A stretch of 5,831 nucleotides of DNA from an uncultured Oscillospiraceae bacterium (GTDB taxonomy: Bacteria; Bacillota; Clostridia; Oscillospirales; Oscillospiraceae). A model generated the notes under the pieces. It made no database searches and had not been told where the DNA came from. It saw nothing but the letters and a program-made list of their open reading frames with translations. Positions within the stretch are counted from its first letter, which is position 1; the number at the start of each line of letters is the position of its first letter. This document shows, one piece after another, positions 1-4,275 of the stretch. The position numbers and the translations under genes are program-made. Location: contig CAJLCG010000118.1 of assembly GCA_905205085.1 (NCBI GenBank), positions 1-5,831 of the forward strand, read 5' to 3'.

Positions 1-190
1 GCAGGTAGTAGACCGCGCCGATGCAAATGGCATTGGCGGCCACCACTCCAAGGGTCATCTGCCAGGGGTAAGCTCCAAGAATAAACTGCATCAAGTAGAA
101 TGCCGTCACCGGCGGCACCAGGAGCAGGGCAGCCTGGAGCAAAAGCGCCCTGTTCCGCCGCAGGTCCAGACGGCGGAGCCATTGGTTCAT
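1..190 (-). CDS. N-terminal fragment of a membrane protein, possibly LTA-synthase/sulfatase-like (partial)
   Basis: The minus strand is open from an ATG at 190-188 to the window edge, giving the first 63 residues of a longer protein. A GAGGAG ribosome-binding site lies at 201-206, 10 nt before the ATG, and a near-consensus promoter lies upstream, so the start is well supported. The fragment begins with a short basic stretch (MNQWLRRLDLRRNRA), then a hydrophobic segment at about residues 15-38, a short linker containing PWQM, and a second hydrophobic segment at about 46-63. This inside-positive, multi-helix start fits a polytopic membrane protein. The arrangement recalls the N-terminal membrane part of clostridial LTA-synthase-family (sulfatase-fold) proteins, but the catalytic domain lies outside the window, so that name is a guess. 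The divergent wall-hydrolase gene and the shared hexamer arrays favour an envelope role. Confidence 0.72.
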   Translation of the reverse strand, partial: MNQWLRRLDLRRNRALLLQAALLLVPPVTAFYLMQFILGAYPWQMTLGVVAANAICIGAVYYL

Positions 191-213
191 TTCAGACAGT
201 CTCCTCTTTGTAA

Positions 214-241
214 TTAACATAGAATTTACAAACGGCTTACA
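214..241 (+). promoter_or_regulatory. Array of three TTWACA-like hexamers at 11-bp period (putative WalR/PhoP-type operator)
   Basis: On the plus strand TTAACA (214-219), TTTACA (225-230) and CTTACA (236-241) are separated by exactly 5 bp each. Read on the minus strand they are TGTAAG, TGTAAA and TGTTAA. OmpR/PhoB-family response regulators bind direct hexamers one helical turn apart; the known B. subtilis consensus is TTHACA-N5-TTHACA for PhoP and TGTWAH-N5-TGTWAH for WalR, which are close to reverse complements. The array overlaps the leftward transcription start, which would suit repression. The repeat is seen directly; the regulator is inferred. Confidence 0.5.
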
Positions 242-269
242 TTGTACACGAAGTTTGGAAAAATGTCAA
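241..269 (-). promoter_or_regulatory. Sigma-A type promoter for the leftward membrane-protein gene
   Basis: On the minus strand, TTGACA (plus-strand TGTCAA, 264-269) is followed after exactly 17 bp by TACAAT (plus-strand ATTGTA, 241-246). The -35 box matches consensus fully and the -10 box at five of six positions. The expected transcription start is near 234, giving a leader of about 44 nt before the ATG at 190. The three hexamers at 214-241 run from the edge of the -10 box into the start of the transcript. Confidence 0.8.
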
Positions 270-371
270 AGAATATATTGAAAAATAGGGAATATAATGG
301 AGCATTAAAGGTATTTTTAAGAGAAAAATTAAACAAACAAAAGAAAGAATTAAAAAAAGAAGCAGAAGGGT

Positions 372-400
372 TTGACAACTGGTTACGAATGTGTTACAAT
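372..400 (+). promoter_or_regulatory. Sigma-A promoter with extended -10 for the 96-aa protein / NlpC-P60 unit
   Basis: TTGACA (372-377) and TACAAT (395-400) are separated by exactly 17 bp, and TGT directly before the -10 box supplies an extended -10 (TGn at 392-394). The predicted start is near 407, leaving a leader of about 27 nt before the ATG at 434. Upstream, about 300-371 is very A-rich, with runs at 324-328 and 352-358, which could act as an UP-like or curved element. The hexamers are the same pair as in the divergent promoter at 241-269. Confidence 0.85.
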
Positions 401-409
401 TCGGTTACA
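382..409 (+). promoter_or_regulatory. Array of three GTTACA-like hexamers at 11-bp period across the promoter
   Basis: GTTACG (382-387), GTTACA (393-398) and GTTACA (404-409) recur every 11 bp, covering the spacer, the -10 box and the predicted start. The middle copy reads TGTTAC from 392, matching the WalR half-site TGTWAH, and the flanking copies read GGTTAC. With the 214-241 array this makes six related hexamers in the same plus-strand orientation serving two divergent promoters. In B. subtilis, WalR controls several wall hydrolase genes including NlpC/P60 enzymes, and the second gene of this unit encodes such an enzyme. The regulator itself is not in the window. Confidence 0.5.
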
Positions 410-433
410 ACATCAAGCTCGAGGAGGAACGAC

Positions 434-724
434 ATGGCTTCGGAAAAGATTCCTCTTTCCTATAAGGGACACCCCCTGCGCCGGAAAGATAACCTGATTT
501 ACTACGGCACCATGGCCGAGAAATACATTATTATGCTTCAGATCCTGGCCACCCAGAAGGTGGACGACATGGACGTGGCCACCAAGGTCAGCGTTCAGCT
601 GCAGCTCACCGACCCCGACCTGAAGAGCCGGGACCGTGTGGTCAAGAAAAGCGAGAAGGACAGCCTGTACGCCGCCATGGATGTGGCTTCCGTCTGGCTG
701 GAGCGGGCGCTGAGCGGCAAGTAA
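434..724 (+). CDS. Conserved-looking 96-aa protein of unknown function
   Basis: The start is placed at ATG 434 because GAGGAGG (421-427) sits 6 nt upstream and the promoter's expected start (about 407) lies after any earlier in-frame start; a start at 242 would place the promoter inside the gene and add a lysine-rich, low-complexity N-terminus. The product has 96 residues with no signal peptide or membrane segment, so it is probably cytoplasmic. It contains a basic stretch (GHPLRRKDN), an aromatic segment (LIYYGTMAEKYIIMLQIL, about residues 21-38), and a C-terminal half rich in charged residues that may be helical (DRVVKKSEKDSLYAAMDVASVWLE is the tail region, here described only by its ends: DRVVKK to VWLERAL). 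I recognise no family or motif. It is the first gene of a probable two-gene transcript: the next ATG is 48 nt after its stop with no terminator between. A link to wall metabolism is inferred only from that context. Confidence 0.8.
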   Translation: MASEKIPLSYKGHPLRRKDNLIYYGTMAEKYIIMLQILATQKVDDMDVATKVSVQLQLTDPDLKSRDRVVKKSEKDSLYAAMDVASVWLERALSGK

Positions 725-772
725 TTGCCCGGCCCCAAAAAGATTACGAAAGAGAAACGGAGGAGCATTCCT

Positions 773-1636
773 ATGCATTTGTCCAAAGCCCTGACTGCAA
801 AGTTGGCCGCCGCTATGCTGGTGGTCTCCGCCTTTGTTACCCCCACCCTGGCCGCCAATGTGGGCACGGTGATCAGTGATTCCGGCCTGAACCTTCGGTC
901 CAGTGCCAGCACCTCTTCTTCCGTCCTGTCTGTGCTGCCTTACGGCACCCAGGTGGATGTGATCAGCACCACCAGCGACGGCGCTTGGCACCAGGTCATC
1001 TATCTGGGTGTGACCGGATATGTCTCCGGCGACTATCTCAGCGTGGTGGCAGAGAAGGTCTATGGACAGGTGATTGCCGACTCCCTGAACATCCGCACCG
1101 GCCCCGGCACCGAGTATGCCACCTGCGGCTCTCTGAGCAAGGGCGCTGTGGTGGAGGTTCTGGACACCATCGGTGGTCTGGGCGGCTGGTATAAGATCGC
1201 CAACGGCTACGTGAGCACCAACTATGTGACTCTGGTGGACGCCAGCGTGGTCAACGGCTCCGCCAAGGGCGCGGCCATCGCGGCCTATGCCAAGCAGTTT
1301 GTGGGCTACCCCTACGTGTACGGCGGCAGCAGCCCCAGCGGTTTTGACTGCTCCGGCTTTGTTACTTACGTGTGCAAGCAGAACGGAATCACCGTGAACC
1401 GCACTGCTTCCGCTCAGATGAGCAACGGCACTGCCGTGACTAAGGCTCAGCTGCAGCCCGGCGACCTGGTGTTCTTCAACAACGGTAACTCCAGCAAGTT
1501 GGCCACCCACGTGGGCATCTATCTGGGCAACGGTCAGTTTGTCCACTCCTCCACTCCCAGCACCGGCGTGATCATCAGCGACATCAACTCCTCTTATTAC
1601 AGCAGCACCTATGTGGGTGCTCGCCGCCTGGGCTGA
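773..1636 (+). CDS. Secreted SH3b-SH3b-NlpC/P60 peptidoglycan endopeptidase
   Basis: The 287-residue product starts at ATG 773, with GGAGGAG (759-765) 7 nt upstream; an in-frame TTG at 725 would add 16 polar residues before the signal peptide and lacks a comparable site. Residues 1-28 form a signal peptide (LAAAMLVVSAFVTPTLAA), probably cut near residue 27 or 28. Two SH3b (SH3_3-type) repeats follow at about 30-91 and 97-155, with the hallmarks GLNLRSSAS and SLNIRTGPGTEY; these domains usually bind the cell wall. The NlpC/P60 (C40) domain spans about 165-286. Its catalytic Cys193 lies in FDCSGF, His246 in THVGIY, and His258 in FVHSS is the likely third polar residue. Family members hydrolyse stem-peptide bonds, typically gamma-D-Glu to diamino acid, in growth, separation or remodelling. 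All key residues are present and the domain is full length. It is probably co-transcribed with the 96-aa gene and ends at the terminator at 1656-1692. Confidence 0.93.
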   Translation: MHLSKALTAKLAAAMLVVSAFVTPTLAANVGTVISDSGLNLRSSASTSSSVLSVLPYGTQVDVISTTSDGAWHQVIYLGVTGYVSGDYLSVVAEKVYGQVIADSLNIRTGPGTEYATCGSLSKGAVVEVLDTIGGLGGWYKIANGYVSTNYVTLVDASVVNGSAKGAAIAAYAKQFVGYPYVYGGSSPSGFDCSGFVTYVCKQNGITVNRTASAQMSNGTAVTKAQLQPGDLVFFNNGNSSKLATHVGIYLGNGQFVHSSTPSTGVIISDINSSYYSSTYVGARRLG

Positions 1637-1655
1637 TTCTCTTTCTACATAACTT

Positions 1656-1692
1656 AAAAATCCCGTGGTACCACGTACCACGGGATTTTTTT
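1656..1692 (+). terminator. Rho-independent terminator of the NlpC/P60 unit
   Basis: A perfect 10-bp stem, TCCCGTGGTA (1661-1670) with TACCACGGGA (1676-1685), closes a 5-nt loop and is followed by seven T (1686-1692). Preceding A residues (1656-1660) can extend pairing to 15 bp and make the element potentially active on both strands. It begins 19 nt after the TGA at 1634-1636. Confidence 0.92.
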
Positions 1693-1704
1693 ATACCTTG
1701 CGGC

Positions 1705-1733
1705 AAAAAAGAGCCCGGCCAATGGCCGGGCTC
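1705..1733 (-). terminator. Rho-independent terminator of the [FeFe]-hydrogenase gene
   Basis: On the minus strand, GAGCCCGGCC, an ATT loop and GGCCGGGCTC form a perfect, very GC-rich 10-bp stem (plus coordinates 1711-1733), followed by six T (plus-strand A run 1705-1710). It lies 12 nt beyond the hydrogenase stop codon. Together with the neighbouring terminator it insulates the two convergent transcription units. Confidence 0.92.
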
Positions 1734-1745
1734 GGATGATTTGGA

Positions 1746-3263
1746 TTACTCCTGAACCTCGTGCAGACGCTTAACAGCGGCAGACTCAGAGACGCTCTTG
1801 ACGGTGGCGTCCTTGGCGTACTTGGTCACTGCGGCGGTGCTCTTCTTCACGGGGGTGATGGTACCAGCGCCGGCCACGCAGCCGCCGGGGCAGCCCATGC
1901 CCTCCAGCAGATAGCCGTTGTACTTGCCGGTCTTGGCCATCAGCAGCATCTTGCGGCACTCACGCAGGCCGTCGGCGTGCTCCACCAGCACCTCACGGTC
2001 GGGATCGATCTCCTTGATGGCCTCCTTCACGGCGGCGGCCACGCCGCCGGTCACCGCGAAGCCACGGCCAGCAGCGGTACCGGTGCTGAACTCGTCGTCG
2101 GGGTTGATGGGCATGTCCGCGGGAACGATGCCCTTAGCGTCAAAGATACCCTGCATTTCCTCGAAGGTGAGCACGAAGTCCACGTCGCTGCGGATGGTGC
2201 GGCGGGAAGCCTCCAGCTTCTTGGCGGCGCAGGGACCGATAAAGACGATGCGGGCGTCGGGATGGTCCTTCTTGTACAGACGGGCGGTAAGCACCATGGG
2301 AGTCAGGGCCATGGAGATATAGGGGGCAAACTGGGGGAAGAACTTCTTGGCCATCACGCTCCAGGCGGGGCAGCAGGAAGTAGCCATGAAGGGCTGCTCA
2401 GCGGGGACCTTCTTGAGGAAGTCCTCGGCCTCTTCCGCGGTACACATATCGGCGCCCACGGCCACCTCAATGACCTTGTCGAAGCCCACCTGACGCATGG
2501 CCTCACGCACCTGAGAGGAGGTGACGTTGTCGCCGAACTGGCTGACAAAGGCGGGAGCCACAGCGGCGACCACCTTGTCGCCCCGCTTGATGGCCTGAAT
2601 GAGCTGGAAGATCTGGCTCTTGTCAGAGATGGCACCGAAGGGGCAGTTGACCAGACACATGCCGCAGGAGACGCACTTGTCGTAGTCGATCTTGGCCCGG
2701 CCCAGCTCGTCGGAGCCGATGGCGTCCATGCCGCAGGCCTCAGCACAGGGGCGCTCCAGCTTCAGGATGGCGCCGTAGGGGCAGGCGTCGGCGCACTTGC
2801 CGCACTTGATGCACTTGGTCTGGTCGATGAAGCTCTTGCCCTGGACCAGGGAGATAGCGTCCCTGGGGCAGACCTCCATACAGGGGTGAGCCAGACAGCC
2901 CTGGCACATATTGGTGACCCGCACCTGCTTGGGAGGGCAGGCATTACAGGCAAAGTTGATAATGTTGATCAGGGGGGGCTCATAGTACTTCTCGGCAATG
3001 GCACTCTCCTCGATGTTGGCACCGGTGGGAGTGTACTCGTCCACCTCACGCAGAGGCAGGCCGATGGCCAGACGGAGACGCTCGCTGACGATGGCGCGCT
3101 CCAGGAAAATGTTCTGACGGTGGCGGGCTACCTCGCCGGGAATAATTTTGTAGGGCAGATGCTCGATGGCCTGGGCATAATCGCCGCCCTCAAAGGCCAG
3201 ACGGGCAACTTCGGTAAAGACCTGACGCCGGATATCATTGATAAAGGTGTGGACTCCCCGCAT
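1746..3263 (-). CDS. [FeFe]-hydrogenase, modular, group B-like, with four predicted extra [4Fe-4S] clusters
   Basis: The 505-residue product starts at ATG 3263-3261, with AGGAGGAGGA (plus 3271-3280) 7 nt upstream. Residues 1-100 are a mostly helical N-terminal extension without Fe-S motifs. Residues 106-207 hold exactly 16 cysteines: 106, 109, 120, 123, 128, 132, 151, 154, 157, 161, 173, 177, 197, 200, 203 and 207, enough for four [4Fe-4S] clusters and resembling 16-Cys ferredoxin modules. The H-cluster domain covers about 225-475. L1 is TSCCPAW (Cys297 as the expected proton-transfer cysteine, Cys298 as ligand), L2 is IGPCAAKKLE (Cys345), and L3 is EGMGCPGGC (Cys458, Cys462). All four cluster ligands are thus present. 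L2 has Gly343 where classical group A enzymes have Met in MPC, and an extra Cys274 lies in GADMCTAEE; with the N-terminal layout this points to group B. It should interconvert protons and H2 in the cytoplasm with ferredoxin-like carriers. Maturation genes hydEFG are not in the window. It is a single-gene unit, divergent from the Rrf2 regulator. Confidence 0.93.
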   Translation of the reverse strand: MRGVHTFINDIRRQVFTEVARLAFEGGDYAQAIEHLPYKIIPGEVARHRQNIFLERAIVSERLRLAIGLPLREVDEYTPTGANIEESAIAEKYYEPPLINIINFACNACPPKQVRVTNMCQGCLAHPCMEVCPRDAISLVQGKSFIDQTKCIKCGKCADACPYGAILKLERPCAEACGMDAIGSDELGRAKIDYDKCVSCGMCLVNCPFGAISDKSQIFQLIQAIKRGDKVVAAVAPAFVSQFGDNVTSSQVREAMRQVGFDKVIEVAVGADMCTAEEAEDFLKKVPAEQPFMATSCCPAWSVMAKKFFPQFAPYISMALTPMVLTARLYKKDHPDARIVFIGPCAAKKLEASRRTIRSDVDFVLTFEEMQGIFDAKGIVPADMPINPDDEFSTGTAAGRGFAVTGGVAAAVKEAIKEIDPDREVLVEHADGLRECRKMLLMAKTGKYNGYLLEGMGCPGGCVAGAGTITPVKKSTAAVTKYAKDATVKSVSESAAVKRLHEVQE

Positions 3264-3315
3264 AAATTTTTCCTCCTCCTAAATTTGCAAGAAAACTTTC
3301 ACACTAGTCAGCATC

Positions 3316-3344
3316 ATATTACCATAGCTTACCTCATTTTACAA
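3316..3344 (-). promoter_or_regulatory. Probable promoter of the hydrogenase gene
   Basis: On the minus strand TTGTAA (plus 3339-3344) is separated by 17 bp from TAATAT (plus 3316-3321), with TGG directly before the -10 box giving an extended -10. Each hexamer matches consensus at four of six positions, so the extended -10 and the exact spacing carry the call. An alternative -10, TATGAT, overlaps it 3 bp downstream. Predicted leader is about 45 nt. Confidence 0.5.
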
Positions 3345-3368
3345 CAGATCTTTCCTTGAGACAACAGA
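3341..3368. repeat. Direct repeat ACAACAGA, two copies 20 bp apart, at the hydrogenase -35 region
   Basis: ACAACAGA occurs at 3341-3348 and 3361-3368, start to start 20 bp, about two helical turns. The inner copy overlaps the likely -35 box (3339-3344), so a protein bound there could control hydrogenase transcription. With only two 8-bp copies, chance is not excluded. Confidence 0.4.
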
Positions 3369-3637
3369 GAATTTCCACTGATTTTATCTCATTTTGTTTG
3401 GAATTAGTGACGAGAGAACCGGGGGCGGATGGGAGAGATCTTTGATAAAAACAGAACAGAAGGGAAAAAATAGTATCCTGTGGGGAAGAAAATCTCTCAT
3501 TCACAGGGCAAGGGGCGATTTAGCCGGGACGCCACGAAACAGCCCCACGGTGTTGGCACAGAAACTGGAAATAAAACTGGAGAGGCAGGGAAGAGATATG
3601 CAGCAAGTAATGCACCAAAACAAGAAAAAAGGAACCG
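3369..3637. other. Unassigned intergenic stretch between hydrogenase and Rrf2 promoters
   Basis: About 270 bp lie between the two divergent promoters with no convincing gene. The plus strand is purine-rich. Open frames here (for instance those beginning near 3394 and 3480) lack ribosome-binding sites, have low-complexity polar products, and one runs through the Rrf2 promoter. A GC-rich core at about 3477-3550 can pair CC-GTGGGG (3477-3485) with CCCCAC-GG (3543-3550) and contains a small GGC/GCC hairpin (3514-3525). No T-run terminator and no good upstream promoter are visible, so a noncoding RNA is not established. Confidence 0.35.
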
Positions 3638-3665
3638 TTGCCTTTTCCTACTCCTATGGTATAAT
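3638..3665 (+). promoter_or_regulatory. Promoter of the Rrf2-family regulator gene
   Basis: A perfect -10 box TATAAT (3660-3665) is preceded by TGG (extended -10, 3657-3659). A -35 candidate TTGCCT (3638-3643, four of six matches) lies 16 bp upstream. The expected start is near 3672, giving a leader of about 65 nt. IscR-like regulators often control their own promoter, but no clear palindromic operator is visible here. Confidence 0.75.
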
Positions 3666-3679
3666 TTGAGAGAAAAGTG

Positions 3680-3701
3680 GGCGCTTTTTCCGCCGAGCGC
3701 C
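3680..3701 (+). other. Short inverted repeat in the leader of the Rrf2 gene
   Basis: GGCGCT (3680-3685) and AGCGCC (3696-3701) form a 6-bp GC-rich stem with a 10-nt loop. An alternative pairing of TTTTTC (3685-3690) with GAAAAA (3702-3707) would exclude part of it. It lies just inside the predicted transcript, where it could be an RNA hairpin or an operator; its function is unknown. Confidence 0.3.
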
Positions 3702-3736
3702 GAAAAACGATCCGTATATCAGGGAGGAAACTGGAG

Positions 3737-4150
3737 ATGATGGTATCTACAAAGGGGCGCTATGCCCTTCGGGTCATGATCGATCTGGCCCAGCATGGAG
3801 AAGAAGGGCATATCCCCCTCAAGGACATTGCCCAGCGGCAGGGATTGTCGGAGAAGTATCTGGAGAGTATTGTCAAGCTGCTGGCCCGCAACGGGGATCT
3901 GGCCGGAGTACGGGGCAAGGGGGGCGGCTACCGCCTGACCCGGGAGCCGAAAGAGTACTCGGTGGGGGCCATTTTGCGCCTGACGGAGGGAAAGCTTTCA
4001 CCGGTGAATTGTCAGGCGCTGGAAGGCCAGTGTGAAAATGCAGCCCAGTGCCGCACCCGCCCCCTGTGGGAAAAGCTGGACGCCATGGTGGAGGACTATT
4101 TGGACAGCGTGACACTGGCCGACCTGTTGGAGGGCCCCGGAGGGGACTGA
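3737..4150 (+). CDS. Rrf2-family transcriptional regulator, IscR-like, with Fe-S cysteine triad
   Basis: The 137-residue product starts at ATG 3737 (a second ATG follows at once at 3740); AGGGAGG at 3721-3727 is 9 nt from the first. The opening MMVSTKGRYALRVMIDLA is the hallmark N-terminus of Rrf2 proteins. The winged helix-turn-helix spans about residues 8-70, with the recognition region near LSEKYLESIVKLLARNG and the wing at GVRGKGGGYRL. Cys92, Cys99 and Cys105 (C-X6-C-X5-C) match the position and near-spacing of the cysteine triad that binds an Fe-S cluster in IscR and NsrR, so this protein probably senses Fe-S status, redox state or NO. In many bacteria such a gene precedes iscS/nifS and iscU; here none follows and the next gene is an alkaline phosphatase. 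The divergent hydrogenase gene is a plausible target. Family assignment is firm; the ligand and targets are inferred. Confidence 0.92.
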   Translation: MMVSTKGRYALRVMIDLAQHGEEGHIPLKDIAQRQGLSEKYLESIVKLLARNGDLAGVRGKGGGYRLTREPKEYSVGAILRLTEGKLSPVNCQALEGQCENAAQCRTRPLWEKLDAMVEDYLDSVTLADLLEGPGGD

Positions 4151-4182
4151 CTGCGTTTAACGGGAGTTTCACCTATGGGCGG

Positions 4183-4211
4183 TGGATGATTTTACAAAAG
4201 CCCCATACAAT
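4183..4211 (+). promoter_or_regulatory. Weak promoter candidate for the alkaline phosphatase gene
   Basis: TACAAT (4206-4211) is a good -10 box, but the sequence 17 bp upstream, TGGATG (4183-4188), matches the -35 consensus at only three positions. An activator might compensate, or the gene may be read from the Rrf2 promoter, since no terminator separates them. If used, transcription would begin near 4218, almost at the first base of the hairpin stem at 4216. Confidence 0.3.
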
Positions 4212-4260
4212 AATGCTTGCCGCGGCGAGGAAACGGGTCCTTGTACGGCAAGAGATTATT
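4209..4260 (+). promoter_or_regulatory. Imperfect 52-nt hairpin leader abutting the phosphatase ribosome-binding site
   Basis: Nested inverted repeats are visible: AATAAT (4209-4214) with ATTATT (4255-4260), CTTGCCG (4216-4222) with CGGCAAG (4246-4252), and AGGA (4228-4231) with TCCT (4238-4241) around a 6-nt loop. The outer arm ends directly before GGAGGG (4261-4266). There is no T run, so it is not an ordinary terminator. It could stabilise the mRNA, tune translation, or act as a DNA operator through the 7-bp arms. Confidence 0.45.
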
Positions 4261-4275
4261 GGAGGGAAAACAACC

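Noticed and set aside
242..433. N-terminal extension of the 96-aa gene back to an ATG at 242
   Set aside because: It would place a near-perfect promoter and the hexamer array inside the gene; the added residues are lysine/asparagine-rich as expected from an A-rich intergenic region, and the strong ribosome-binding site is at 421-427.
3328..3343. CTTACC and TTTACA upstream of the hydrogenase as a further copy of the hexamer array
   Set aside because: The spacing is 10 bp, one hexamer is degenerate, and there are only two copies.
1761..3359. Long plus-strand open frame opposite the hydrogenase gene, and similar long antisense frames opposite the NlpC/P60 and phosphatase genes
   Set aside because: They are antisense shadows of GC-rich, codon-biased genes: rich in His, Gly, Ala, Val and Leu, with no domain motifs and no ribosome-binding sites, while the opposite frames carry clear catalytic motifs.
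3502..3548. Resemblance to a c-di-GMP-I (GEMM) riboswitch: CACAGGGCAA followed by GGGACGC and AGCC
   Set aside because: The GAAA tetraloop hairpin between the two conserved blocks and the normal spacing to AGCC are missing, and the Rrf2 promoter lies downstream, so the element would not be in that gene's leader unless another start exists. Worth one covariance-model search, but not callable.
3394..3740. Two overlapping plus-strand open frames of 86-91 codons in the intergenic region
   Set aside because: Neither has a credible ribosome-binding site, the products are low-complexity and polar, they overlap in different frames, and one spans the Rrf2 promoter and leader.
4191..4209. Possible Pho box upstream of the phosphatase gene (TTTACA and CATACA)
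   Set aside because: The two hexamers are 13 bp apart rather than 11, the second is a poor match, and no third copy is present.
4048..4275. Upstream in-frame extension of the phosphatase reading frame
   Set aside because: It overlaps the 3' end of the Rrf2 gene in another frame and would bury the lipoprotein signal peptide; the ATG at 4276 has a good ribosome-binding site and begins a textbook lipoprotein signal.
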